From contig LNAC01000860.1 in assembly GCA_002007465.1 (NCBI GenBank), positions 528,995-592,994 on the forward strand: a stretch of DNA of 64,000 nucleotides, given 5' to 3'. The stretch comes from Ailurus styani (taxonomy: Eukaryota > Chordata > Mammalia > Carnivora > Ailuridae). This document shows, in pieces, positions 45,064 through 56,745 of the stretch (its first letter is position 1; each line of letters opens with the position of its first letter). Both the position numbers and the translations under genes were made by a program. A model generated the notes under the pieces. The model did no database searches, was not told where the DNA came from, and saw only the letters and a list, made by a program, of their open reading frames with translations.

Positions 45064-45310
45064 CATGATGACAGAAGCAGACACTGCATGACGCATCTCT
45101 AAGCCAAGGGACATGGAGGATGTGGGGTCATCACCAGAATTTAGGAATAGGCAAGGGAGGATTCTTCCCTGAGTCACAGAGGAAGCATGGTGCTACTGAC
45201 ACCTTGATTTCAAACTTCTGACCTCCAAAGTGAGGGAATACATTTCTGTTATTTAAGTTCCCTTGCTTGTGGTATTTTTTTTTTAAATGGCAGTCCAAGG
45301 ACACAATACA
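45064..45310 (+). mobile_element. MLT1-type LTR, 3' part
   Basis: ATTCTTCCCTGAGTCACAGA, GGAAGCATGGTGCTACTGAC, ACCTTGATTTCAAACTTCTG and CATTTCTGTTATTTAAG continue the MLT1 begun at 44124. Confidence 0.85.
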
Positions 45311-46189
45311 ACCACTGAGTGTAATGTCCGATCTATCTTGGCATGCAAATGTTTACTCACGGTGGGCATTTCAATGTATTTGAACTTAGAAACACTTGAA
45401 AAATAGCTTCAAAGACCCTCTGTGACTCTTCAGTTCATAGAGGTTCACTGGTGTAGTGGAAAGAGGACCAGAATCCTTGCCATGGCCCCAATTTAATGGA
45501 TCTTATGCCTGCATCTGGAAAATAAAGGGACAGACTGAATGAATCTGAAGATCTACAGAAGTGAATAATTCTATAAGACACAAAGAAATTCCCAGAGCCA
45601 AATGTAGAGGTCTTGCCCCGAATTCCCCACAGAGCCCACAACAAAGACTTACATGTGAATGCTCTATCGGAGGATGGTGAAGGACAGCAGCAGAAAGAAG
45701 CAGCAAAGAGGGGAAACCAAGATGAGGAGAGGGGCAAGACGGGTAGTCACTAAGTGCTCTGTCCATGAAACTGTTCTCTGAGAAGCTTTCTAACTGAGAG
45801 TCTCAAACACTGTGTCTGGGGGAAAGAAGAGGGAAAATTCACATACTAGATACTCCTCCCATTGAGCAGAACGTCACCCATTGGAATCCCTACACCCTTG
45901 TGCTTCTGAGTTCTAGATACAACTGGACTGAATGGGGTCTCAGGATACCCCAAACCTTGATGTCAATGGGGCAGCCCTAACTGAGGGGACTAGAGGAACA
46001 AAGTAAGACCACTCAAGAGGAAGTCAGCTTGTGTCTATGCAAAGTAAGTTGGGGCCCACAAAAGGCTGAAACAGAGGGGCAGCCAAAAAATGTTGAATAG
46101 GCACAAAGGACATCTCTGATACTGTAGTTTCTGTAAATTTAGAGCTGTGTGAGAGTGCACTTGTAGCTACTACTATGAATAATAATAAT
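45311..46189. other. Unassigned DNA
   Basis: 45440-45575 (GGTGTAGTGGAAAGAGGACC, CTGCATCTGGAAAATAAAGG) may be an internally deleted MIR on plus. Otherwise nothing recognised. Confidence 0.4.
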
Positions 46190-46254
46190 AAAAAAATAAC
46201 AACAGTTAACACTTACTGAGAGTTTATGGTGGGCCAGGAACTGTGTCACAGCCT
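46190..46254 (-). mobile_element. MIR SINE, first part
   Basis: CAGTTAACACTTACTGAGAG, TGGGCCAGGAACTGTGTCAC is the reversed MIR 3' end. It resumes at 46531. Confidence 0.65.
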
Positions 46255-46530
46255 TCTCAAACTGGTCAAGGGCCAATTTCTTTTGGGTTTGTTTTTTTTT
46301 GCCCCCAATACTCTTATAAACTATAATGCAAATGAACTGAAAAATAAACTGAAATAAAAAGGCAACATTCAAAATATATTGCTCATTTAAAAAATTATTT
46401 GATTGAACCAACATAAAATGGTCAAATCGCCATACAAATTTCAGAGCATTTGCAGCATTTGTATTCAGTTCATCATGGATTGGTGAAAGCCAGGTCAGAT
46501 TACACACAGGGATGCCCTCCTCCCAACGCA
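46255..46530 (-). repeat. Unidentified element inserted in a MIR
   Basis: Splits a MIR. The portion 46255-46371, read on the minus strand, aligns with 47013-47125 on the plus strand: both contain TTTTATTTCAGTTTATTTTT, AGTATTGGGG, an A-run, and AATTGGYCCTTGAYCA. Family unknown to me. The 142-codon minus frame here is AT-rich and crosses into the MIR, so I do not treat it as a gene. Confidence 0.5.
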
Positions 46531-46695
46531 ATACTTCATTTACTTTTTTCAGCAACCCTAAGGGCAACGTGCCATGATTATCCCCATTTCACAGGAGAGG
46601 CAACTGAGGCTTAGCTATGTTAAGTAATTTATCTACATTCTCAGAAGAGGGGTGGAGCCATGTCAGCCTGACTCCTACTGTCATACTGTGAACCA
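46531..46695 (-). mobile_element. MIR SINE, second part
   Basis: ATTATCCCCATTTCACAGGA, GGCAACTGAGGCTTAGCTAT and AAGTAATTTATCTACATTCT continue reversed MIR. Confidence 0.82.
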
Positions 46696-46845
46696 CCTTC
46701 TCACACTGCCTTCTCCACCTGTTTGAAGAAGGAGGATGGTTTCTAGTTTGGAGATTAAGTTAATGGTGGAAAAGTAAAGAGATCCCTTTGATCTTTAACT
46801 TTTATTATTACTTAACTAAAGTTTGAATCTGTGTGTATGTATAAT

Positions 46846-46945
46846 GTGTATATATATATATATATACACTGTATATATATACAGTGTGTATATATACTGT
46901 TTATTATATATACTGTATATATATACTGTTATACATACTGTTTAC
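46846..46945. repeat. TA-rich tract with perfect 22-bp palindrome
   Basis: TA runs mixed with four TATATACTGT-type units. 46866-46887 (ACACTG, an AT core, CAGTGT) is its own reverse complement. Confidence 0.93.
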
Positions 46946-47010
46946 TCCCTGCTTGCAGAACCCCACGTTGGTCTCCATCCCAGAACCCTGACTGAGCCAC
47001 CCAGGTGACC
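46946..47010 (-). mobile_element. Can-SINE head fragment
   Basis: CTCCCTGCTTGCAGAACCCC, CATCCCAGAACCCTGACTGA and GCCACCCAGGTGACCC are a reversed SINE with the middle missing, as in the copy at 22403. Confidence 0.8.
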
Positions 47011-47012
47011 CT

Positions 47013-47125
47013 GAATGTCTGCTTTTTATTTCAGTTTATTTTTAGGAATTTATTTTATTGTGGTTTACAAAAGTATTGGGGAAAAAAAATAGAATTGGTC
47101 CTTGATCATAGAGTGAGAAATTCTC
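47013..47125 (+). repeat. Second copy of the unidentified repeat
   Basis: Plus-strand counterpart of 46255-46371, so the two form an inverted pair about 640 bp apart. Similarity fades after AATTGGTCCTTGATCAT. Confidence 0.55.
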
Positions 47126-47929
47126 ACATAAATGTATAAAATAAAATTTTGGAACCCACGTGATTGTTTAAGCTGCTGAGCATTCCGTCTCATACCAAGA
47201 GGAAGTTTTGATCCTCCTAAGTCTTGGGCTGGCCCTCTCAATTTATTTTCACATGGCATTAGCATTCATTGTCACCACTAATTGCTATTTACTAAGAAAT
47301 CACATGGTGTCCTGTAATCAGAGATTGACGGGGCTTACTCTTCGCTAGAGGCAGGAGACAGAAGCATGAATTACCTTCTTTTCCTGCGAGTGAAGATGCT
47401 CTCCTGTCCTTCCCCTCCTCCCAGGAATACTGCCAATGCGGAATGCCCTGAAATCCTCATCTATTAGTGCTAAGTAATATTACAAAGCTGACACACATAC
47501 AAATGATAGGGTGCCGTTGATACCTCCCGGTATTAACGTCAAGAGCCTGTGTAGCCACATGAAAACAAAGGATTAGCAACTTCTCATTTGGAAATCTTGT
47601 TCCGTCTCTCCTCTTGCTAACATTCACTGGTAGAAAAATGAGGAGATTTGAAACAAGGCTGTGTGAGTCCCTGGAGTGTGATCGGTACAGAAGAAATGGC
47701 CTCCCTCAAGGAAGCTTTGGATGCATGGGGTTCACTCAGCGCTGTCGCTCACTCCCGCTGTTTCTTGGTGGGTTTGGTTTTTGTGATTGTTCATGAAAAT
47801 TCCTAGCCTCTGACCTTTTCAAATGGCACAGGCTTATCCTGCAAGTGACGTGCATGCATTGCTGAACTTACAAAACACATTTATTATGGAGTTGTCATCT
47901 ACTTAACAGAATTATTCTATTTTTCCATC
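47126..47929. other. Unassigned unique DNA
   Basis: Nothing recognised. Confidence 0.5.
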
Positions 47930-48445
47930 CTTACCAAGGTGTAATTGACAAATAAGAATTGTGTATATTTAAGGTGTACAATTTGATGTTTTGATATAGG
48001 TGTGCATCATGGTTACCATGATCAAGCTAATTAACGTACCCAACACCTCAGTTCCTTTTTTTTTGTGGTGAGAGCACTTAAGATCTACCCTCTTAGAAAT
48101 TTCATGTGTACAATACAGTATTAACTGTAGTCATATTGGCATTCATTCGATCTCCAGAACTCATTAATCTTGCACAACAGAAACTTTGTACCCCCTGACC
48201 AATATTCTGCTATTTCCCCCACCCCCCTGCCCATGGAAACCACCAGTCTACTCTCTGCTTCTGTGCATTTAACTATTTTAAAAACTTCACGTAAAATGGA
48301 ATCATGAAACATCTGCGTTTCTGTGTCTGCCTTATTTCACTTAGCATGTCCTCACTGTTCATCTGTGTTGTCACAAAAGGCAGGATTTCCTTCTTTTCTA
48401 AGGCTAAATAATATTCCATTATAAATATATACCATATTTTCTTTA
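47930..48445 (-). mobile_element. Old L1 3' end
   Basis: Antisense L1 phrases: AAGGTGTACAATTTGATGTT, CATCATGGTTACCATGATCA, TGTCCTCACTGTTCATCTGT and AAATAATATTCCATTATAAA. Decayed. Confidence 0.88.
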
Positions 48446-48875
48446 CTACTGATTTTTCTAAACACCTGGGGGGTGGTTTGAGGAGTGAAGAAGAGGATAA
48501 GACTCAATATAAGGAAATAAAGATCTTGGGAACCAATGTAAAAGGCATCTTTCTGGCTGCTAATCAGGGGTTGTGAGGTCACTCATGATACCACGCACCA
48601 TGCATAGAAAGGGAAACATCCATCTCTCCATCCTTCCCTGACAATCCTAATGGCAACCAAAACTGATGAGGGCTTACTATGGCCATGCATGTGCTAAGGG
48701 CTTTCATGAATTATTCACCTGAGACCATACATGGCCTCTGAGATGCCTCAGAAACTTAACCAGTCTCTCTTTTGCAGTGATAGAATAACCAAACTAATTT
48801 CTGGATGTTGAATGTAACATAAGTATTAGGAAATCAGAAAAATATCTTTATTTAGGTCCTGGAGAAGTGTGAAAT
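48446..48875. other. Unassigned DNA
   Basis: A weak MIR-like segment (GGGCTTACTATGGCCATGCA) may lie at 48665-48760. Confidence 0.4.
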
Positions 48876-49100
48876 GAGTAAGACTATGGTCTCTGGACCC
48901 AGACCACTTGGGATCCAATTCCAGCTCCAGCAGTTACTAACTGTGTGATCTTGGACAAGTTACTGAAAAGTAGGCCTTCCCTTCTGCATCTATAAAATGG
49001 GGAAATGAATGTCTTTGAAGGTAAAATGTGTTCATAGATATAAAGTCCTTAAAACAATGCTTGACTCATTGTCATTACTGAATACAAGTTGGCTAATAGC
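48876..49100 (+). mobile_element. MIR SINE, near full length
   Basis: GACTATGGTCTCTGGACCCA, CAGTTACTAACTGTGTGATC, TTGGACAAGTTACTGAAAAG and CATCTATAAAATGGGGAAAT follow MIR from its tRNA-like head. The best preserved MIR here. Confidence 0.95.
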
Positions 49101-49789
49101 GACAAGTCAAAGTTTTAACAATGAACTGTAGACCAGATAGGGACTCTTGATTTCATATTATGTTCTCCTTCTATGGCTGCAATAATCTCTACCTGATCAT
49201 TATTATTTAAAAATATTTTGGTCAAATCTGTTAATATTTATGTTAATAACAAAACATGCCAGTTTTAAAGATTTTATTTTTTGAAGTGATATTTTAGGAT
49301 ATGATTTATGATATGCATAAGAAATGGGTCTGTAGTTTGCTTACTATGTGAGTAATCTTTTTCAGGCTATAGTAAAAATAAAATATTCATTTCATAGGAA
49401 GTATTCGGAAATTTTTCTTCTTTGCCTGTGACTATAGAATAATTTAAATAACGTTGAAATTATGTACACTTTAAAGGTTGGTATTATTTCCCTGGTGATT
49501 TTTTTTCCCCCTGAGTATTTCTTCAATAACTTTTTTCTGTATCTCTTTTGGAAACTGAGTTTCCTATGCATTACTAATTTCACTAAAAATCTTTCATATC
49601 ACAATGATTTTAAAATCTATTTGCATAAAATTGAATAATAGCATCACTTTTATGGTTCTCTTAATTCTCCTGCTTCTTTCATTACTTAATGCTGAAATTT
49701 TTATTTTGTGTTTTTATGTTTTCTTTTTGTCTCTATTAGTTAATGAATAATTGATTAAAATCAGCTTGCGGATTACTAATTTTTATTTA

Positions 49790-50071
49790 TTTTAAGATTT
49801 TATTTATTTATTTGAGAGAGAAAAATAGAGCTCACGCGTACACATGTGCATGGGCATGAGCAGGAGGGGGTGGAGAGGGGCACAGGGAGGGGAAGAAGCA
49901 GGCTCCCCACTGAGCAGGAACCCGGTGTGGGGCTCGATCCAAGGTCTCTGGGATCATGATCTGAGCTGAAGGCAGACTGCTAACTGCCTGAGTTAGGCAC
50001 CTGAGCTAACTCTGACTGAGTTACTGACTCAGCCACTCAGGCGCTGACTGACTGAGCCACCCAGGCAGCCC
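49790..50071 (-). mobile_element. Can-SINE with expanded head
   Basis: Reversed SINE about 80 bp longer than its relatives. After GAAGGCAGACTGCTAACTGC the head region is repeated in degenerate form (GACTGAGTTACTGACTCAGC, CACTCAGGCGCTGACTGACT) before the final GAGCCACCCAGGCAGCCC. Flanks CTAATTTTTATTTATTTTAA and CTAGTTTTATTTATTTTAA fit a target duplication. Confidence 0.93.
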
Positions 50072-50573
50072 TAGTTTTATTTATTTTAAAGACTGCCTTC
50101 TAACAATTTAATTTATCTTTATTCGTCCCTTCTGCTTTCCTAAAGCTCCCTTTTTTGTCTTTTCTAGCTTCTTACTTCAGATGTTGCCTTTCATATTTAG
50201 TGATAAAAATAGCAAAGCATATGAATTTTCTGAGTGCTAGTTCTCTTTCACATGCTCTTTTGATTTTTATAATTTTTTTGGATAGGCTGAGATTCTTCAC
50301 TGTATATTTTCTTGGTACCAAGAATTCATTAAGATATCATTTATAAATTTCCAAGGTGACAGAAGTGTTTATTTCCTTATCATACTTAATGGCTTTACTG
50401 AAATTGGAATGACATATTGCTGTCTGCATATTTATTATTTAGATTTTATTGTGGTTTACTTGATAACTTCATATGTAGTTAATTTTTGTGTATGATTATC
50501 AACAAGATGTGTTCCATTTTATTGTACAAAATCTGATAGTGACCAAGTCTACTTTTAAAATTAGGCTATATAG

Positions 50574-50765
50574 GCGCACCTGGGTGGTTTAGTTGGTTAA
50601 GCATCCAACTCTTGATTTTGGCTCAAGTCATGATCTCAGGGTCATGAGATTGAGCCTGTCAGGCTCCATGATAAACATCAAGCCTGCTTGATATTCTCCT
50701 TCTCCTTCTGTCCCTCCCCCCTGCTTATACACATGCGCTCTCTCTCTAAAAAAATTAAAATAAAT
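50574..50765 (+). mobile_element. Can-SINE, older type
   Basis: GCGCACCTGGGTGGTTTAGT head, ATCTCAGGGTCATGAGATTG, CT-rich body and AT-rich tail. Confidence 0.94.
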
Positions 50766-52090
50766 AATAAATATATATGTTATTTAGATATCTTTTGCTT
50801 AATTTTTGTCTGCCTTAACTATAATGGAAGAACAGACAAATTCAATTATCTTACTAATATTCTTCTGTTTCCTTGGATAATACTAATTAGTAGTTGCTAT
50901 GATCAATAATAAATTTTAATACACTTAATTTCTCTTACATGTTCTAGCAGCTTTAGATAAAATGATTTCTAGCCCAGCTATTATCGATGAAGTATTCAGT
51001 GAACTTATTGTACCTCTTGCCTTCCTTTCCTTTCTGGCTCTTGGATTGTGCCTAACTTGGCAGGACATAGACACATATACATTCTATTCTTGTACTCGCA
51101 TATGCGCCTGTTTTAATTTTCCGTTCCACTCAAATGCATTGAACATATTGGCCACCTCCATTTTTTATCTTTCACTTCCCCAGTCTTTTCTTGGTTCATA
51201 AAGTTTCCTCCTATTACTTTTGTCAAGAAGGGCTCATGGTAAGTATTTTCTGAGATTCCTCATGTTGAAAATTGCCTGTGAACTGGACACATAAAACTTG
51301 GTTGGGTATAAAGTCCTTGCCTTACATTTTCTTTCCTTAAGGATATTGTAGGTGTTGTCCCATGTCTCCTGTCAGCGATTATTGCTTGGGATAAATCTGG
51401 AATCAGCTTGATTTTTGTTTCCTCTCGTAAATGACTTGCTCGATCTTTTTGCCTTGTTTTCCAAAGAAATTGTTGCTTTATTGAGAAGATCAATGGTGGT
51501 CTTGGAGTATATCAGAGTATCAAATATTCTATTAATATTAACTCTTCTCTGGTGTATTATGAGCAGTTTCAATATGTAGGTTCATAACCTTTATGTGTCA
51601 GGAAGTATTTATGAATTACATATTTAATATTTGTTTCATTCATAGTTTGACAGTCTTCTTCCAGGACTTAAATGATTTGTATGTTAGACATCCTATGTCT
51701 GTATCATATTGTCTCTTATTCTCTTTCTAAACATTTATTTCCTTTTTTATGTTTGATTTCTCATTTCTATCTTCTATGTCTTTACTGTGACCTCCTCTGC
51801 TTTTAGTCTATTTTGCATGCCTTCTACTTTGTCTTGATTTCTGTGATGGGTTTTTTTTTTTTCATTTATTTCATTTCTGAAATTTTCTAACCTACATTTC
51901 ATATCCTCCTGCTACCCTTACCATCTCTTCTCTGAATCTTTTCATTTTGGGTTCATGGCTTTCCATAGAAAGGTTACAATTCTTTAGGATTTTAAAATTT
52001 ATGTCACATTTATTTGGCTACAATTTTTATCTATTCCATAACAAATTTGTACATCTGTGTTTTTAGTTTATCATTAATATTTCTCTTTTC

Positions 52091-52996
52091 TTTCTATTTC
52101 TTTTTAAATCTTTGTATCAATGTTGTGCTAGCTCCTTTGATTATTCATCACTGAATAAAATGTATTTTGTGGGTAAGATCATTGTAAGAGTTTCTTATAA
52201 GAAGGAACTTATAAGATATTGTTCTGGTGTAGTTGGTTTTCATAATTCAAAGGCTTTCTTCTTTGTGTTAGGAACTTTCAACAAACATGACCAATCTACT
52301 TTTCTGGATGAGCAGGTTACTGTAAACCGAAGATGTTTAAATTAGTACAGACAATGTTGGTTATGTCTGTAATTTATGACATTTTCCTAACTATGATAAA
52401 TATAAACACTTTCATGGAAGTATATTTGAATATAAAAATTGTGGAATCCTGAGTGATACTGCATTTTAAAAATTTCTTCCTGAATTTCTTAGAAGTGCAT
52501 AAATAAGGTCTCTTCTAGATAGTATCATATATTTTCTTCATGTCAATATTGTTGAAACAAAATGAAGGATCTTACTTTCAACCAAAATAACCAGAAATTT
52601 TCTTAGGTTGGCAATTAGACACTGAAATACAAAGCTAGGAAAATAAGGCTACTTTGTAAGTTCTAATCAGATATGTAGTAGTTTAACATTTGTTTCTTTG
52701 GCATCACATTCTTTCTATTAAAAAATGTGTTGGAAGATTAAGTATAAATAGTTTATTGCTTGACATACTATACTTTAACATGCGGCTAATTAGCAGAAAT
52801 ATTCACTCCAAGAAGTGAGATCATTACTGCCTCTTCATTGTATCTGAGAAGTTCTTTGTAATGAAGACAAAACCCAGGTGTTCAGCTTCAAATAGAAACT
52901 ACCACCCAAGGGTCTATCCCCTTTGGCTAAAGAGGAGAGAAACAACTTTCTTCTCATTACTTTTCATAGCATCCACAAAAGTTTATTAAGAAGTTC
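52091..52996. other. Unassigned AT-rich DNA
   Basis: Nothing recognised. A 77-codon plus frame at 52112 has no motif. Confidence 0.45.
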
Positions 52997-53515
52997 GTTA
53001 GTTACCGATTGCTACATAGAAAGTTACTCCAAAACATAACAGCTTTTGTAGCACACTCTTATTATTTCATCTGAGGTCCAGGAATCTGGGAGCAGCTGAG
53101 CTGGGTGGTTCTGGTTCTCCATCCCTAAGTCTCATGAAGTTTTTGTCAAGCAGTCACCTGGAGGCTTAGCTGTTTGAAATGAGTTGCAAGTTCACTCAAA
53201 TGACTATTGGTGGGAGGCCTCAATTCCTTCCCCTGTGAGTGGCTGCTCATAACATGATAGCTGGTTTCTAATAGGGTGAATGGAGAGAGAGACACACAGA
53301 GAGAAAGGCAGAGAGACTGAGAGATAGAGAGATGGAAGCTGCAGGGTCTTTTAAAACCCATTCTCAGAAATGCAATGTAATGACTTCTGCCATATTCTAT
53401 TAGACATATAGACCAACTCCACTAGAATGTAGAAAGGGACTACACAGGATGTGAAGAGTAGGAGATGAGATCATTGGTATATCTCTTGGAGACTGACAAC
53501 CACAGGTATTAAACT
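52997..53515 (-). mobile_element. LTR-like ancient repeat (MaLR/ERVL style)
   Basis: GATTGCTACATAGAAAGTTA, GGAGCAGCTGAGCTGGGTGG, GGCCTCAATTCCTTCCCCTG, AACATGATAGCTGGTTTCTA and AGGGACTACACAGGATGTGA follow a widespread old mammalian repeat that I associate with LTR elements. The name and orientation are from memory and unsure. A GA-rich tract sits at 53280-53335. Confidence 0.45.
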
Positions 53516-53599
53516 TGTTCTAGGGAGTACACCAAGCATAGGGATACATATATTATAGAACCATTTATATATTCCTTCAGTGAATCAATGTCATGATCA

Positions 53600-54150
53600 A
53601 TAGAACATATATTCAGCACCTACCATACACCAGGCTCTGTGCTACATAAAGGGATTATAAAGTAAAGAGGACATGACCTCACACTTGCCTTCTGACTAGA
53701 GAAATAAATATGCAAGACAGAGACAACGATATTCCAATTTAGGATAAAAGAGGGTTGAACAAAACACATAGAGGTATTGTGGAGAGAGAGATTGGTTTTG
53801 TTTAGAGAATGTGCAGCAGAGTTGGGCACCTGGCATGAAAGTTAGGAATTGAATAGAAGGAGTGAAAGTCATTTCAGGAGGAGGAACTAGCATACTCAAT
53901 TTTGTAGTAGTCAGCTAGGCTACATGTGATAACTGAAATAATGAGTATATTGCATTCCATATCCAGTAGAAGTCATCTACTGAAGCTACCTAAATTGAAG
54001 AGTAGGACAGGAAAGGATAAGATGGTATAGAATCTAAAGTGTAAAAATCTTGGTGTGCCCTGATCAATGCTGTTTAGGAAAAAGGCGGACATTCTTAAGT
54101 CTTCTGAAGACAGAGTGACATGATTTGCTTTGTGGCTAGACACAGTCATA
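53600..54150 (-). mobile_element. L2 LINE 3' region
   Basis: TTCAGCACCTACCATACACC, AGGCTCTGTGCTACATAAAG and, farther on, GACAGAGTGACATGATTTGC follow reversed L2. Confidence 0.6.
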
Positions 54151-55447
54151 TTGAAGAAAATGTAGAAGAGGAGCATCAGAGAGGAGGGGCTAGAGGAAGG
54201 CAGAACCATTTCTCCTTTCTCTTACAACAGATCCTACAAGAGTGACAAAAGCAGAAGTATGGAAGAGTCACGTCACAGAGAGGAGCGGACACCATCAGGA
54301 ACATTCCATGATTAGAATTCCATCTCTTTAGCTGGAAGGCTGGAACTAGGTAGCAATGGTTACAGATGACTCGAGAATGCCTAGCCATCATCTAAGACAG
54401 CAAACACAAGAGGAGGAGTAGGTATGGTGGGGCAAATGTTGGTTAATGAGTTTGGTTTTATTTGTGTTGAATCTAGGTGCCTGTGGGACTTTCAGTGATT
54501 GCAGTCAAGACCTGGAAAAGCAATTGTGCTGTGCTTTCTCACTCTGCCATGATTTTCACCTTTCTTTCATACTTCTTAATTACCATTTCCAGAGGGCAGC
54601 AATCCAAGAGATGTTGGTTGCTACTGAGTCCCTGCTAACAGCTCCCTACAGATTCTTATGTCATAACGGGCCGAACATCCCACCAACCCACTTTTCCCAT
54701 TTGGTATTTTTATGATCTCTAATTATAGGCATAAGATCCAGGTAATGACTGGGTTACATTTTCTGCCAGACAAATTATGTACATAATTATAGGCACATGT
54801 TCACTGGGATATTGAAGCCTCTGATGCTTCTGTAGAGAAGATAATTGTCAACCTTTGCACTATAATTAAGTCTAAATGGGAATCCTAATCATTTTCCAAA
54901 TGAGCAAACAGTAAGCCAGTCTTGATTGACTATGTCATGGCAGCAAATGGAATGGATTTGCTGCACAGGTTAATTAGTCATCCATGAATGTCACAGCCCT
55001 CAGAAAACCCCACATTAGATGTTAGCATTAGCAGTAATTAGCAGTCTATTGTTGAAACTCTATATGATTTTTACCTGGTTTTTCTACAGAATTCTAACTA
55101 TCCATAGTCTCTTACCCTCCCTCTGAATCCTTCTTCTCATAATGAGTCATATCAAGTCATTTAGATTTTCTACCCTTTAATTCCAGTACAGAGTGGAAGG
55201 AGCAAAGATTTGGAAGGAGATAGAGTTGGGTTCAAATCCCACCAGATGTATTCTTACAGTGAAGGTTAGACTATTTGTTGTTTCTCAGTTTCAGCGGTTT
55301 GTCTATGAACTATATGTGATTCATCTTACCTTTGACACATTCCCAAGTAGACATTCATAAATCTTTCCTCTAAGTTTTACAGCATAGCTATCACTAACTG
55401 GACTTCAATATTTGTTTACAGCTGTTTGGGGGTGTGATATTTATGTT
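54151..55447. other. 1.3-kb unassigned unique DNA
   Basis: No gene or clear repeat seen. The 89-codon plus frame at 54446-54715 has no recognisable domain. Confidence 0.5.
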
Positions 55448-55466
55448 CAAGAAGTGCACACATCTT

Positions 55467-56272
55467 TTTCTTTTAATTTTATTTTTATTCTTCGCCCAAG
55501 GGGTACAGGTCTGTGAATCATCAGGCTTACATCTTTCACAGCATTCACCAAAGCACAAACCCTCCCCAATGTCCATAACCCATCCACCCTATCCCTACCC
55601 TCCCACCCCCCAGTAACCCTCAGTTTGTTTTGTGAGATTAGGAGTCTCTTATGGTTTGTGTCCTTCCCCATCCCATCTTGTTTCATTATTTTTCCCTCCC
55701 TACCCCCCACGACCCCCCACCCTGCCCCTCAAGTTCCTCATATCAGAGAGATCATATGATAATTGTCTTTCTCTGATTGACTTATTTCGCTCAGCATAAT
55801 ACCCTCCAGTTCCATCCATGTCGTTGCAAACGGCAAGATTTCGTTTCTTTTGATAGCTGCATAGTATTCCATTGTATATATATACCACTTCTTCTTTATC
55901 CATTCATCTGTTGATGGACATCTAGGTTCTTTCCATAGTTTGGCTATTGTGGACATTGCTGCTATAAACATTTGGGTGCATGTGCCCCTGAGAATCATTT
56001 CCTTTGTGTCTTTAGGATAAATACCCAGTAGTGTGATTGCTGGGTCATAGGGTAGCTCCATTTTCAACTTTTTGAGGAATCTCCATACTGTTTTCCAGAG
56101 TGGCTGCACCAGCTTGCGTTCCCACCAACAGTGTAGGAGGGTTCCCCTTTCTCCGCAACCTCACCAACATCTGTCATTTCCTGACTTGTTGATTTTAGCC
56201 ATTCTGACTGGTGTAAGGTGGTATCTCACTGTGGTTTTGATTTGTATTTCTCTGATGCTGAGTGATGTTGAG
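55467..56272 (-). mobile_element. Young 5'-truncated L1 insertion
   Basis: Minus-strand carnivoran L1: the ORF2 C-terminal region followed by a 3' UTR rich in G (C on plus) ending at GGGGTACAGGTCTGTGAATC in antisense view, then an A-rich tail. The perfect 19-bp CAAGAAGTGCACACATCTT flanks it at 55448-55466 and 56273-56291, marking a complete target-primed insertion that stopped about 800 bp in. Confidence 0.97.
55738..56109 (-). pseudogene. L1 ORF2 C-terminal fragment
   Basis: A 123-codon uninterrupted stretch from inside ORF2 to its natural C-terminus, carrying the common L1 strings LLGIYPK and MEYYAAIKRNE. It covers the cysteine-poor tail region beyond the reverse-transcriptase domain, so it has no enzyme activity. 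The intact frame shows the insertion is recent. It lacks a promoter and the N-terminal 1,000-odd residues. Confidence 0.9.
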
Positions 56273-56291
56273 CAAGAAGTGCACACATCTT

Positions 56292-56683
56292 AACTGCATA
56301 TTTGCTGACTTTTGAAAATGCATATACTCACAGAACCTAAACCTCTGTCAAAATAGAGAACATAAAGTTCCCCCCGGAAAGTTTCCCCATGCTCCTTCCA
56401 ATCAAACCTCACCCCAACCCTCCAGAGGCAACAAGCTTTCTGATATTTTTCCATTAGTTCTCCCTGTTCTAGAACATTATGTAAATCTGATAGTGATGTC
56501 TATAACTCCTTTACATAAGGCTTTTCTTTTTAACTAAGCATATATTTTCAAGGTCTCCCCATGTTGCCATAGCAAGACATCCTTTCTGCTAGCACAACTT
56601 GTAAACCATGACATTCTGTCACTTAATATAATAGAAATCTATTTCTCACTCATGTCAAAGTGCAACATGGGTATTCCTGTTTC
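56292..56683. other. Unassigned DNA between two L1 insertions
   Basis: Has the style of antisense L1 or other old repeat in places (GCATATACTCACAGAACC, TCTCCCCATGTTGCC). Not assigned. Confidence 0.4.
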
Positions 56684-56699
56684 AAAGACAGTTTTCCTG

Positions 56700-56745
56700 A
56701 ACCTAGATGTCCAACAACAGATGAATGGATGAAGAAGATGTGGTT

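Larger units (their letters stand above)
49190..52090 (-). mobile_element. Degraded antisense L1/HAL1-like tract
   Basis: A T-rich, C/T-biased run in the style of antisense L1 ORF2 and 5' regions (CTTTTTGTCTCTATTAG, GACCAAGTCTACTTTTAAAA, CCCATGTCTCCTGTCAGCGA). Two SINEs interrupt it. Boundaries and family are uncertain and unrelated pieces may be included. Confidence 0.4.

Noticed and set aside
46139..46567. The longest open frame in the window (142 codons, minus)
   Set aside because: It spans a MIR, an unidentified repeat and an A-rich run, and has no domain. Low-complexity AT-rich DNA explains it.
55738..56109. A 123-codon intact frame as a functional gene
   Set aside because: It is the C-terminal end of L1 ORF2 in a 5'-truncated insertion without promoter or catalytic domains.
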